This document shows positions 34,507 to 44,119 of a stretch of 64,000 bases of DNA, one piece after another. Source of the DNA: Palsa-892 sp963751615 (GTDB taxonomy: Bacteria; Pseudomonadota; Alphaproteobacteria; Rhizobiales; Xanthobacteraceae); the NCBI GenBank assembly GCA_963751615.1, contig CAVVVG010000006.1:248001-312000 (forward strand), in the 5' to 3' direction. The notes beneath the pieces are model-generated. The model was not told where the DNA came from and made no database searches. It saw only the letters and a program-made list of their open reading frames with translations. Position 1 is the first letter of the stretch, and each line of letters opens with the position of its first letter. The position numbers were made by a program, and so were the translations under genes.

Positions 34507-35817
34507 ATGGACGCGAAAACGAGCGCCAACACCAAGACGGCCAAGCTATCCGTTGGTGACCGGACCTGGTCGCTACAGATACAGGAAGGAACGATCGGTC
34601 CGTCGGTGATGGATATTGCCAAATTCTACACCGAGTTGGGCATGTTCACCTTTGATCCGGGCTTCACGTCGACTGCAAGCTGCGAGTCCAAGATCACCTA
34701 TATCGACGGCGACGAAGGCGTCCTATTGTATCGCGGTTATCCGATCGAGCAGCTTGCCGAAAACGGAGACTTCCTGGAAACCTGCTATCTGTTGCTTTAC
34801 GGCGAGCTTCCCACCGCCGCGCAGAAAGCCGACTTTTTGAAACGTGTGACTAATCATACGATGGTCCATGAACAGATGAGCCGCTTTTTTCAGGGCTTTC
34901 GCCGCGATGCGCATCCAATGGCGGTAATGGTCGGATCGGTCGGTGCGCTCTCTGCATTTTATCATGACTCGACTGACATCGCCGATCCGCTGCAGCGAAT
35001 GATCGCTTCGGTCCGTATGATCGCGAAGCTGCCGACGCTGGCTGCAATGGCCTACAAATATTCGATCGGCCAGCCGTTCGTTTATCCGAAAAACGAGCTC
35101 GATTATTCATCCAATTTCCTTCGTATGTGCTTTGCGGTACCCTGCGCAGAATATAAGCCAAACCCCGTACTTGCGCGCGCAATGGATCGAATTTTCATTC
35201 TCCATGCCGACCATGAGCAGAATGCTTCGACTTCGACGGTTCGTCTCGCAGGCTCATCCGGGGCAAATCCTTTCGCTTGCATTGCTGCCGGCTGTGCATG
35301 CCTTTGGGGACCAGCGCATGGCGGTGCGAACGAAGCAGCGCTCAAGATGTTGTCGGAGATCGGTCATGTCGACCGTATCCCGGAATTCATCAAGCGCTCG
35401 AAAGACAAGAACGACCCCTTCCGCCTGATGGGTTTCGGACATCGGGTCTACAAGAACTACGATCCGCGCGCGAAGATCATGCAGAAAACATGCCATGAGG
35501 TTCTGAATGAGCTCGGCGTGAAGGATGACCCCCTACTCGATGTGGCCATGGAACTTGAGCGCATTGCGCTGAAAGATGACTATTTCATCGAAAAGAAACT
35601 CTATCCGAACATCGACTTCTACTCGGGTATAACGCTCAAGGCGATGGGCTTCCCAACCAGTATGTTCACGGTGCTGTTCGCGGTTGCGCGCACTGTGGGC
35701 TGGATCGCCCAATGGAAGGAAATGATCGAGGATCCGCACCAGAAGATCGGTCGCCCACGCCAGCTCTACACCGGCGCGGCGAAGCGCGACTACCTTCCGA
35801 TCTCGCGGCGGAAATAA
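34507..35817 (+). CDS. gltA: Citrate synthase
   Basis: 436 residues, type II hexameric citrate synthase that starts the TCA cycle. Catalytic residues lie in LHADHEQNASTSTVR, CLWGPAHGGANEAAL, MGFGHRVYKNYDPRA and the C-terminal Asp of NIDFYSG; VARTVGWIAQW is also conserved. ATG 34507 follows GGAG by 8 bases (an in-frame GTG two codons earlier is possible). It converges on fabH with only 5 bases between the stops and no terminator visible. Confidence 0.97.
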   Translation: MDAKTSANTKTAKLSVGDRTWSLQIQEGTIGPSVMDIAKFYTELGMFTFDPGFTSTASCESKITYIDGDEGVLLYRGYPIEQLAENGDFLETCYLLLYGELPTAAQKADFLKRVTNHTMVHEQMSRFFQGFRRDAHPMAVMVGSVGALSAFYHDSTDIADPLQRMIASVRMIAKLPTLAAMAYKYSIGQPFVYPKNELDYSSNFLRMCFAVPCAEYKPNPVLARAMDRIFILHADHEQNASTSTVRLAGSSGANPFACIAAGCACLWGPAHGGANEAALKMLSEIGHVDRIPEFIKRSKDKNDPFRLMGFGHRVYKNYDPRAKIMQKTCHEVLNELGVKDDPLLDVAMELERIALKDDYFIEKKLYPNIDFYSGITLKAMGFPTSMFTVLFAVARTVGWIAQWKEMIEDPHQKIGRPRQLYTGAAKRDYLPISRRK

Positions 35818-35822
35818 AATCG

Positions 35823-36896
35823 TTATTCGGCAGGCGTCTGACTAAGCTTACGGGCTTTCTGCGCGCCCTTCGCGGCCGTGGCACCATCATAAGCCCAAAT
35901 CAGATAGGCACTGCCCCAGGTGAACCCGCCGCCGAACGCGGCGAAAACGATTTTATCGCCCTGTTTTAGCCTTGGTTCGTAGTCCCACAGGCAAAGTGGA
36001 ATGGTTGCTGCCGTCGTATTGCCGTACTTCTGCAAGGTGAACATGACCTTGTCGTGAGAAATTCCAAGACGGTTCGCAATCGCTTCGAGAATTCTTTTAT
36101 TCGCCTGATGCGGCACGAACCAGTCGATCTCGTCGAGCGTCATGTTGTTGCGCGTAACAATTTCGCGCACGGAGCCTGACATTCTCTCCGCCGCCGCACG
36201 GAATACCGCTGGCCCGTTGAGATAGAGATAGTGCATGCGCGCTTCGATCGTCGCAGCCGAAGCCGGCATGCGGCTCCCGCCTGCCTTTTGATGGATATGC
36301 GGCATGCCGGAACCATCGGAATGAAGTTCGATGTCTATAAGACCGGCACCGGTTTCGTTCGGTTCTAGCAGGACGGCGGCTGCCCCGTCTCCGAACAGTA
36401 CGCAGGTCGTGCGGTCCTGATAGTCAATCATATTCGACATCTTGTCGGCGCCAACAAGGATCGCTTTTTTTGCCCGCCCCGTTTCAATGAATTGCGAAGC
36501 GACATCAAGCCCATAAACGAAACCCGAGCACGCGGCCTGGATATCGAAACTGCCGATATGGCGCATGCCAACTGCGTTACAAATCAGATTAGCGGTAGAA
36601 GGCAGCACGAAATCGGGAGTGATCGTCGCGCAGACAAGAATATCGATCTCTTCCGGCTTGGTTTCAGTTTTGTCCAGAAGACCTTTCACCGCCTCGATCG
36701 CCATGTGCGAGGTGCCCAATCCCTCACCCTTGAGAATGCGTCTTTCCTTGATACCGGTGCGTTCGGTAATCCACTGGTCGCTGGTGTTGACCATTCTCGA
36801 AAGTTCGTCGTTGGTCAGAACGTAATCCGGCAGGTAACCGTGGACGCCCGTGATCGCGGCGCGGACCGGACCCTTTTTTTCTGGACGCAGCAACAT
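35823..36896 (-). CDS. fabH: 3-oxoacyl-ACP synthase III (FabH), Bacteroidota-like
   Basis: 357 residues with the FabH catalytic triad Cys123 (QAACSGFVYGL), His263 (FVPHQANKRI) and Asn293 (KYGNTTAATIP). It condenses acetyl-CoA with malonyl-ACP to start fatty acid synthesis. The sequence is unlike proteobacterial FabH and close in pattern to Bacteroidota FabH: LTNDELSRMV, ERRILKGEGLGTSHM, DYQDRTTCVLFGDGAAA, GMPHIHQKAGGSRMP, IPLCLWDYEPRLKQGD and FAAFGGGFTWGSAYL (judged from memory). The usual alphaproteobacterial fabH stands beside plsX; this one lies between gltA and lpxB, an atypical place. Transfer from Bacteroidota is the best explanation. Its codon use and base content look like those of its neighbours. 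Confidence 0.92.
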   Translation of the reverse strand: MLLRPEKKGPVRAAITGVHGYLPDYVLTNDELSRMVNTSDQWITERTGIKERRILKGEGLGTSHMAIEAVKGLLDKTETKPEEIDILVCATITPDFVLPSTANLICNAVGMRHIGSFDIQAACSGFVYGLDVASQFIETGRAKKAILVGADKMSNMIDYQDRTTCVLFGDGAAAVLLEPNETGAGLIDIELHSDGSGMPHIHQKAGGSRMPASAATIEARMHYLYLNGPAVFRAAAERMSGSVREIVTRNNMTLDEIDWFVPHQANKRILEAIANRLGISHDKVMFTLQKYGNTTAATIPLCLWDYEPRLKQGDKIVFAAFGGGFTWGSAYLIWAYDGATAAKGAQKARKLSQTPAE

Positions 36897-36959
36897 CGGC
36901 TCGACACTCTCGCGGTTTTGAAATCTTCGACAGGTTTTAGTTTATCGCGTTCGCAAGTC

Positions 36960-36974
36960 CATGGCCCTGCCATG
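36960..36974. promoter_or_regulatory. Inverted repeat between lpxB and fabH
   Basis: CATGGC-CCT-GCCATG is a perfect 6-3-6 inverted repeat in the 96-base gap, about 64 bases upstream of the fabH start and 18 bases after the lpxB stop. It could be an operator of fabH or a processing hairpin. No T-run follows on the minus strand, so it is not an intrinsic terminator of the lpx run. Confidence 0.3.
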
Positions 36975-36992
36975 ACTTTTAATGTCGATAGA

Positions 36993-38171
36993 TTACCGTT
37001 TGTTATCAACTACTTCCAGCACAATCCTCGCGGCTTTCCCGCTCGGTTCTTCACCACCTGTGTCGAAAATTTCATCAAGGTGGATGAATGCGTCGAGTTG
37101 TCGCTGGCGCTCGAAAGTATCGCTCAGCAACGGTTGGAGCGCCGCCGCAAGCTTTTCCGCGGTACAGTTCCGTTGCAGTAGTTCCGGCACCACCATCTCA
37201 CCGAGAATGAGATTGGGAAGGTTCGCCGTCGATACATGTGCAAGCGCGCGCACGACCATTTCTTCCACTAAAGGAACTTTATAAGCAGCGACCATTGGAA
37301 CATGCGCGAGTGCCAACTCAAGCGTAACTGTACCGGAAGCGGCAAGCGCCGCACGCGCACGGCGAAAAGCCGAATATTTTTCGGCCTCCGTCGTAACGAT
37401 ACGCGGTCTCAAGGGCCAAGTTTCAACTGCCATTTTGATCTCATCTAGTCGCGCCGGAATTGTCGGCAAGACCAGATCGATCACGTGGAAATTGGCGATA
37501 CGGCCAATCGTCTCGCCAAAAACCGATGCTAGGCGAGCAATCTCTAGATGGCGACTACCTGGCAATACAAGCACGGTCGGTGGCTCTCGATGACGTGCCT
37601 GTTCTTCTGCTGGAGACGGCCGTAAATCCTTTAGCCTTTCAAGCAACGGGTGTCCTACATAGCTTGTGGGCGGTCCACCAAGTTTTTTCTGAACATCGGG
37701 TTCAAAAGGAAACAATGCGAGAAGGTGATCGATCAACGGCCTCAACTTACGCGCGCGGCCTGGCCGCCATACCCAAACCGTGGGCGAGACATATTTTACA
37801 ATCGGAAGTTGGGGCAATGAGCGGCGCACGCGTTTCGCCACACGATGATTGAAATCAGGGCTATCAATCAGTACCAGCACATCCGGCGGCGCCATGATGA
37901 CCGCTGTTGCGGTTTCGCGGATACGTCTCAAGATAAGGGGAAGCTTGCGGATGACCGAGCCGAATCCAATTGCGGTCACGTCATCCATTGGAAATTGGCT
38001 TATCAGACCCTGCGCCAGCATCGAGGGACCGCCGACGCCGCGAAAATCTATCTCCCCGCCAGTTCGTTCACGGAGTTTTTTCATCAGACTTGCGCCCAGA
38101 TGATCGCCTGAGGTCTCTCCAGCAACTAGAAAAACATCGAGCGCACCTGTTCTATTGCCCGCTGCGCTCAC
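36993..38171 (-). CDS. lpxB: Lipid-A-disaccharide synthase
   Basis: 392-residue GT19 glycosyltransferase that joins UDP-diacylglucosamine and lipid X. It shows FLVAGETSGDHLGASLM, FRGVGGPSMLAQGL, LIDSPDFNHRVAKRVRR, YVSPTVWVWRPGRA, FPFEPDVQKK, YVGHPLLERL, LPGSRHLEIARL and ASGTVTLELALAHVPMVAAY. The start is GTG at 38171, overlapping the lpxI stop as GTGA. It is the last lpx gene of the minus-strand run. Confidence 0.96.
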   Translation of the reverse strand: MSAAGNRTGALDVFLVAGETSGDHLGASLMKKLRERTGGEIDFRGVGGPSMLAQGLISQFPMDDVTAIGFGSVIRKLPLILRRIRETATAVIMAPPDVLVLIDSPDFNHRVAKRVRRSLPQLPIVKYVSPTVWVWRPGRARKLRPLIDHLLALFPFEPDVQKKLGGPPTSYVGHPLLERLKDLRPSPAEEQARHREPPTVLVLPGSRHLEIARLASVFGETIGRIANFHVIDLVLPTIPARLDEIKMAVETWPLRPRIVTTEAEKYSAFRRARAALAASGTVTLELALAHVPMVAAYKVPLVEEMVVRALAHVSTANLPNLILGEMVVPELLQRNCTAEKLAAALQPLLSDTFERQRQLDAFIHLDEIFDTGGEEPSGKAARIVLEVVDNKR

Positions 38172-39046
38172 CTTTTCGGTTCTCCGATCGGAGCAACTCC
38201 CGCCAGGAACAGCCCTGCCGAGTCGGCTGCGCGCACCATTGCCGACGCATCTGGCACGATCGTCCCCCCGGCTTCGACCGCAATACCGCGCAAACCCGCT
38301 TCAGCGGCCTGCCTAACGGTTTCCACGCCAACTGCCGGCAGATCGATGCGTCTGCTCTGGCTCGGCTTCGGCGCCTTCACCAGAACGCCCGCTCGGTCGG
38401 AGAGCTTTAGGCGACCGCTTTTCTTGAGCTTGGCGAGACGCATCAGCATTCCCGTCGTGCCTTCCGCGGCTTCCACGGCGAGTACACGACGACCGGAAAT
38501 TGCGACCGCCTGGCCCACATCGAACGGGCCCAGCGCGCGTAAGAGTTCAAACCCAAACGCAATATCGGTTTCGTCTTCTGCTGACGGCTTGTTGGCTCCC
38601 AAAATGCCCGCCGGTAACATCAACTCCGGCGCAACTTCGGCGATACTCAATAGTCGAAATCCATATTCTTCGAGCAATGCCGCAACGCCAGACAGCAAAT
38701 GATCGTCACCGCCGCGATAAAGGCGTGCTAATCGCGGCAGGATTTTCAAGGTTGTCCAGTCGAGACGAAAATCCAAGAGTTTCGGTCGATAAACCGACCC
38801 GATGGTGACGATATCGCGTAAATTATGTTTACGGGCCAGGGCCACACTGGTGCCGAACGCGCCAAACGGCATCCACTCATGCGGAAAACGCTCGACCGCC
38901 TTATCAGCAAATCCTCGCAGCGCCAGCATCACAACAGGGCGGCCACGTTTTTGTACAGAATCCGCGAGCGCAATGGGAAAACTGCCTGCGCCGCAAACAA
39001 TTCCGAGCGGCTCACGAGTTCCCGTGGATTGCGTACTCGCTGCCAT
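38168..39046 (-). CDS. lpxI: UDP-2,3-diacylglucosamine pyrophosphatase LpxI
   Basis: About 292 residues of the LpxI (formerly DUF1009) family, the alphaproteobacterial replacement for LpxH. It has the N-terminal GIVCGAGSFPIALADSV, the middle VTIGSVYRPKLLDFRLDW, and the C-terminal domain GTTGMLMRLAKLKKSG, LVKAPKPSQSRRIDLPAVG, AEAGLRGIAVEAGGT. It makes lipid X for LpxB. ATG 39046 begins 2 bases after the lpxA stop; a TTG at 39052 overlapping lpxA is an alternative. Confidence 0.94.
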   Translation of the reverse strand: MAASTQSTGTREPLGIVCGAGSFPIALADSVQKRGRPVVMLALRGFADKAVERFPHEWMPFGAFGTSVALARKHNLRDIVTIGSVYRPKLLDFRLDWTTLKILPRLARLYRGGDDHLLSGVAALLEEYGFRLLSIAEVAPELMLPAGILGANKPSAEDETDIAFGFELLRALGPFDVGQAVAISGRRVLAVEAAEGTTGMLMRLAKLKKSGRLKLSDRAGVLVKAPKPSQSRRIDLPAVGVETVRQAAEAGLRGIAVEAGGTIVPDASAMVRAADSAGLFLAGVAPIGEPKR

Positions 39047-39048
39047 TA

Positions 39049-39858
39049 TCAATCTGCGTGTTCGCTAACACCGGCACGTGGGGTTGTCAGGCGGCGCTTT
39101 CCGGTCTGACGAATGAATTCAACAAGCCGTTGCACATTCTTGTCATCATGAAATTCCTTGGCGATTTTCTCGGCTCTATCAAAGATCGTACCCTCGCCCG
39201 AAAACAATAACCGATAAGCATGTCGTAAGGCGTGAATCTGCGGACGACTGAAACCGCCGCGCTTCAATCCGACGATGTTCAACCCGGCCAGTTCCGCGCG
39301 CTCCCCCACCGCAGCGGCAAACGGAACGACATCATGAGCAACTCCAGACAATCCACCGATGACACAACGTTCGCCAATCCGTACGAACTGGTGTACCGCC
39401 GCATAACCGCCCATGAATACAAAATCGCCGATCGTACAGTGCCCACCGAGAGTTCCGCCGTTTGCGAATGTTACATCGTTACCGATAATGCAATCGTGCC
39501 CGACATGAGCGTAGGCCATGAACATGCAGCGATCGCCGATCTTGGTTTCCATGTGGCCACCGGCGGTGCCGGTGTTCATCGTGACGGACTCGCGAATCAT
39601 ACAATCCGCGCCGACGATCAGCCGACTGGCCTCGCCCTTGTAGTGAACCGATTGTGGCGAGGTGCCAAGCGACGCGAAAGGATAAATCGTCGTGCGTGGA
39701 CCAATCGTCGTCACGCCGGTGATATTGACGTGCGAAAGCAACTTACACCCATCGCCGATGGTGACTTCGCCGCCGATAATGCAATAAGGCCCGATCACGA
39801 CGTCCGCGCCGAGACGCGCACCTTCGGCGATCCGCGCCGTTGGATCGATATCGGCCAC
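39049..39858 (-). CDS. lpxA: UDP-GlcNAc acyltransferase LpxA
   Basis: First enzyme of lipid A synthesis, about 269 residues. It has a left-handed parallel beta-helix of hexapeptide repeats (GARLGADVVIGPYCIIGG, and the catalytic-His repeat MFMAYAHVGHDCIIGN), then NIVGLKRGGFSRPQIHALR and a helical tail. GTG 39858 lies 4 bases after the fabZ stop and gives the family start M-ADIDPTARI; a TTG at 39876 would overlap fabZ by 14 bases and is less likely. Neither has a strong ribosome site. Confidence 0.93.
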   Translation of the reverse strand: MADIDPTARIAEGARLGADVVIGPYCIIGGEVTIGDGCKLLSHVNITGVTTIGPRTTIYPFASLGTSPQSVHYKGEASRLIVGADCMIRESVTMNTGTAGGHMETKIGDRCMFMAYAHVGHDCIIGNDVTFANGGTLGGHCTIGDFVFMGGYAAVHQFVRIGERCVIGGLSGVAHDVVPFAAAVGERAELAGLNIVGLKRGGFSRPQIHALRHAYRLLFSGEGTIFDRAEKIAKEFHDDKNVQRLVEFIRQTGKRRLTTPRAGVSEHAD

Positions 39859-39862
39859 AGGA

Positions 39863-40324
39863 TCAGTCGTCCACAATCATGGCGCCAAGTTCGGCCTCGG
39901 CCACGAGTTCGCCCGCGACTTTTGCCTCGCCACGGAACCACCACATGCTCTTCTTCTTCGCCTTTTTGATCATATGATATTCGACAACATCACCGGGTAC
40001 GACTGCCCGGCGGAATTTTGCTTTGTCGACGGTGAGAAACAGAACCGACTTGGGCGCCTTTTCGAACCCGCGCGACAGTATGCAGATCGCGCCTGCGGTT
40101 TGTGCCATACCCTCGATTAGAAGCACGCCCGGCATGACGGGGCGCGCCGGAAAATGCCCTGCAAAAAATGGCTCATTAATCGTGACATTTTTGATACCAA
40201 TGCAAGAATTGTCACCATTCACCTCGATAACACGATCCACCATCAGAAATGGATAACGGTGCGGCAGCAGTTTCAATATGTCCTGCAGCTCCAGGGCCGT
40301 TTGCTTATCTTGCTTCTGATCCAT
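39863..40324 (-). CDS. fabZ: 3-hydroxyacyl-ACP dehydratase FabZ
   Basis: 153-residue hot-dog enzyme. LLPHRYPFLMVDRV, the catalytic His in FFAGHFPARPVMPGVLLIEGMAQ with its Glu, and the C-terminal KKSMWWFRGEAKVAGELVAEAE are all visible. It dehydrates 3-hydroxyacyl-ACP, competing with LpxA and LpxD for the same substrates, which explains the conserved lpxD-fabZ-lpxA order. It is 4 bases from the lpxD stop. Confidence 0.97.
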   Translation of the reverse strand: MDQKQDKQTALELQDILKLLPHRYPFLMVDRVIEVNGDNSCIGIKNVTINEPFFAGHFPARPVMPGVLLIEGMAQTAGAICILSRGFEKAPKSVLFLTVDKAKFRRAVVPGDVVEYHMIKKAKKKSMWWFRGEAKVAGELVAEAELGAMIVDD

Positions 40325-40328
40325 TAGG

Positions 40329-41402
40329 TTATCTCAGCTTTTTTTGCTCACGCCCGGTTTGCGCATTTTCTTTTCCCGATGCAAGCCGTTTCACTGCTGT
40401 TATTTCGCGGAAATATTCTTTGATTGGCTTTGCCGGTGCGCCACCCCATCTTTCGCCAGGAGGCACGTCATGTATCACTCCGCTTTTCGCCGCGATCTGA
40501 GCACCATCGCCGACGCTGACATGATCGACAAATCCAACTTGGCCGCCAATCATGACACGATCTCCGAGCGTACAACTCCCGGAAATTCCAACTTGAGCGA
40601 CGATAATGCAATGCCTTCCGATCGAGACGTTGTGCGCGATGTGCACGAGATTGTCGATCTTGGTGCCCTCTCCGATCATCGTATCGCGGTTCGCGCCACG
40701 GTCGATCGTCGTGCCGGCACCAATTTCAACATCATCCTGAATAATCACTCGGCCAACCTGGGGAATCTTCAGATGCCCACCTTTGCCGGGCAAATAGCCA
40801 AATCCGTCCTGGCCGATATGCACGCCCGGGTGAACGACAACTCTGTCACCGAACAGCGCGTGTTGAATGTTCGTACCCGCGCCGATGACACAATCACGGC
40901 CGATGCGCACATCGGCGCCGATTACTGCATTGGGACCAATGAGCGTGCCGCTGCCGATTTCCGTGCGCGGACCAATGACAGCGCCAGGATCGACCACGAC
41001 TCCATCCTCGAGTTTTGCTTCTGAATGGACAGATGCGTTGGACGCAATTCCTCTCCCACCGAATAGTGCTACAGGTTTCAATTCCTTCGTAAACAATGCC
41101 CTCACGACGGTCACATAGGCACGAAACGGTTCACTCGAAATCAATATCACTACACCTGGAGGAGCTTTGCCCGCGTATTCACGACGTGTAAAGCAAACAC
41201 CTGCACACGTTCCCAAATAGGATTCGAGAAATTTCGGATTGTCGAAAAAAGTAATGTCGGCAGGCCCAGCAAGATCAAGCGGTTTTACACCGTTTACTGT
41301 GCGCTTGAGATCGGCAGTTCCCGCAACTTCCGCACCCGTTAGCGCAACGATATCCGCAACAACAAGCGGTGTGCGAAGACGGAAAAACTGAGGTTCGGTC
41401 AT
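40329..41402 (-). CDS. lpxD: UDP-3-O-acyl-glucosamine N-acyltransferase LpxD
   Basis: 357 residues: an N-terminal uridine-binding domain (ITFFDNPKFLESYLGTCAGVCF), then about ten hexapeptide turns (VVVDPGAVIGPRTEIGSGTL, HIGQDGFGYLPGKGGHLKIP) with the catalytic His in IDNLVHIAHNVSIGRH and the C-terminal GERWGGAPAKPIKEYFR. ATG 41402 (MTEPQFFRLRTPL) is preferred over a GTG five codons earlier. It starts 49 bases after the restored end of bamA. Confidence 0.96.
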   Translation of the reverse strand: MTEPQFFRLRTPLVVADIVALTGAEVAGTADLKRTVNGVKPLDLAGPADITFFDNPKFLESYLGTCAGVCFTRREYAGKAPPGVVILISSEPFRAYVTVVRALFTKELKPVALFGGRGIASNASVHSEAKLEDGVVVDPGAVIGPRTEIGSGTLIGPNAVIGADVRIGRDCVIGAGTNIQHALFGDRVVVHPGVHIGQDGFGYLPGKGGHLKIPQVGRVIIQDDVEIGAGTTIDRGANRDTMIGEGTKIDNLVHIAHNVSIGRHCIIVAQVGISGSCTLGDRVMIGGQVGFVDHVSVGDGAQIAAKSGVIHDVPPGERWGGAPAKPIKEYFREITAVKRLASGKENAQTGREQKKLR

Positions 41403-41451
41403 GTACGATTTCGACACCGCATAAACGCGGCAATCCGCCTAGGTCTAGGCT

Positions 41452-44035
41452 TTAAAATGCACCACCGCCAGTAAATCGAAAGAACTGTGTTTTGTCGTAA
41501 GATTCTTTGGTCAAAGCCTTGGCGAAGTCAAAGCGGACCGGCCCGAATGGCGACTGCCAGATCAAACTGACGCCGGTCGACGAGCGAATTTTGTTGGAAT
41601 CCGCCACGCAAACGTCAACCGGATTTGTTGGAGTACCTTTAGGGCCTGTTGTTCCGCTAGGACATGATTATCGCGTTCGGATTCCCATAAGGAGCGTTAA
41701 TCCCTGTAATATTGGTCACGCCGTGATAGCCCCACAACGAACCAGCATCGGCGAACACACCAGCTTTGAGACCAAAGTCCTTCGGTAGGAATGACAGTGG
41801 AAACTGCAGTTCGGCGGTAGTACTCCAAAACTGCTGCCCGCCCATCGCATCCGTATATTGAGAGCCTAGATCGCGTGGACCAATGCCGTTTGGCTGGAAG
41901 CCGCGCACAAGCTCGGGTCCCTTGAAGAAGCCGTCGAGAATCCTGAGATTTTGACTGCCCCATGGCGCCACATAGCCCGCTGAACCCCTAAGCATTCCGA
42001 CGAAGTCACCACCCAGAGGCCGATAATAGCGCGCCTCGACGGCACTTTTTAGATAGTTGGTGTCTCCCCCGAGACCAGCCAAATCTTGGCTAAACGTGAT
42101 TAGCAACCCTGTAGTCGGGTTCTTGTTGTCGTCGAGCGTATTGTAAGCAAGCGTGTAGCCGCCTGCCGATGTGGTAGCTTTCCCAAGCGCCTGTTTTAGC
42201 GCCGCGGAAATTTCATTTGGATCGTAGGCAACGCCAGGTGCTAACCCACCGCCGCCCGGCCATACTCCACCGACTGTCGTCGTGCCATCATTGCTGTAAC
42301 CACTACAATTGATGTCTGTTGGAGCGGTCCCTACCGTTGGCCAAATTGTACCATTGGCGAGAATTCTACATCCATCAGCCAATCCGCTCGGCGCAATCAG
42401 GTCCCGCTGGAACAGCGAATACCGCAAGCCCAAAGTAAGGTCGTCATTCAACGGCATGCCTGTACGCAGCGTGCCGCCAACCGTTTTGACCTGATAACTT
42501 TGGTAATTGTTCGGTAGTGACTGTGAATAGAAAATGTCGAACCCACCCCCGACGCGATATCCCAGCATGAACGGATCGGTGTACGAAAAGTTAGCTCCCC
42601 GCTGGTATTGCCCGTATGATACGGAGGCTCTTACGCTGTTTCCCGTGCCGAGAAAGTTCCGTTCGCCGACCGATACTTCAGCGAGCCATCCTGCGGCCGT
42701 CGAATAACCACCGGCAACGGAAAATTCGCCCGTTAACTGATCCTCGACGTCGACATTCAGGATAACTCGATCCGGCGCCGAACCTGGCTCCGTAGAAATC
42801 TTGACGTTTTTGAAATAGCCGAGATTTTTAAGCCGCCGCTCGGCACGATCCACCAGTGCACGATTGTAGGGATCGCCTTCATAAATATCGAATTCGCGGC
42901 GAACCACATAGTCGCGTGTTCGTGTATTCCCTCTGATATTGATCCGCTCGATGTAAGCGCGCGTGCCCTGTTCGATCACGTAGACAAGATTGATGGTTCG
43001 TGATGCAAAATCACGATCTCCACGCGGGCGAACGATTGAGAATGCATAGCCGCGCTTAGCCAGATCGAGAGTAACGTCTTCAATCGACTTTTCGACAAGT
43101 TCAGCACTGTAAACATCGCCCGTCTTCGTCCGGACAAGGCTTTTTATCAGTCCAGGATCGACATCCCGCAAATTCGAAATTACTTCGACACTACCAGTCC
43201 GGTACTGCTCTCCTTCCTCAAGCGTGAACGTAACGATAAACCCACCATTGGTACGATTCAGATCGACATTTGCGGACACAATACGAAAGTCGGCATAACC
43301 GTTCTTAAGATAAAACCGGCGAAGAGCTTCCTGATCTGCACTGACCCGATCGGGATCGTAGACATCTGTGTTTTTGATCCAACTCAGTAAATTTGTTTCC
43401 GTGGTGCTGAGAACATCGCGTAACTTCCAATCCGAAAATGCCTTGTTGCCAACAAAGACGATTTTCTTGATCGTTGTCTTATCACCTTCATTAATTTCGA
43501 ATACGAGATCGACCCGTCCTGTTTGACGTTCAATGATCTTCGGCTCGACGCGCACGTCATATCTACCTGAGCGCCGATATACTTCGATTATCCGTTGCAC
43601 GTCCGCTTGCACGGTATTGCGATTCAACGATCCGCGTGATTTCGATTGCACTTCTACGCTTAACGTGTCGTCTTTGACCTTCTTATTGCCCTCGAAAACA
43701 ACGCGGTTGATCACAGCGTTCTCGATCACAGTGACAATCAGTTTGCCGCCGCTGACATTGATCTTTACATCTTCGAAAAGGCCGGTGTTGTAGAGAGTTT
43801 TCAGGGCGTCATCGATCTTGCTTGGGTCGGCGCGCTCTCCCGGCTTTATTTGGATATAGCCGCGAATGGCCTCGACATCGACGCGCCGGTTACCCTGCAC
43901 AACGATGCCATTAATGACCTGGGCGCTGGCGGTGCTGGACATCGCAACCGAGACAGCCGTAAGGCTTGCGCCCCCAGCAAATACCAGAGCCACGAAGATC
44001 GCGAGTCTCCCCAAGACGCGGATCGAAAATGTCAT
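41452..44035 (-). CDS. bamA: Outer-membrane assembly factor BamA, with a frameshift near the C-terminus
   Basis: BamA (Omp85) with a signal peptide ending in SSTASAQV, five POTRA repeats and an outer-membrane barrel. The frame from ATG 44035 meets TAG at 41657-41659 after 792 residues, within a loop (NAPYGNPNAI). The missing end lies immediately downstream in another frame: about 71 residues starting SCPSGTTGP, continuing SNKIRSSTGVSLIWQSPFGP and ending FRFTGGGAF with TAA at 41452-41454. That end has the conserved last strands and the terminal Phe of the beta signal. Removing one base restores 860 residues. Both frames are open only at 41660-41667, so the extra base lies there or beside it. 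The alternatives are a sequence error, a real mutation or recoding at TCC TAG C. Confidence 0.93.
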
Positions 44036-44119
44036 GCGATACGCTACCTGCTTGCCCCTGTCGGCTCGGCGACCCATACAAAATCATCAGCATCCGAACG
44101 CAATAGCATACGGATTCTA

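Noticed and set aside
38168..41402. Hexapeptide repeat DNA in lpxA and lpxD, considered as tandem repeats
   Set aside because: The repetition is at protein level (left-handed beta-helix) and degenerate at DNA level.
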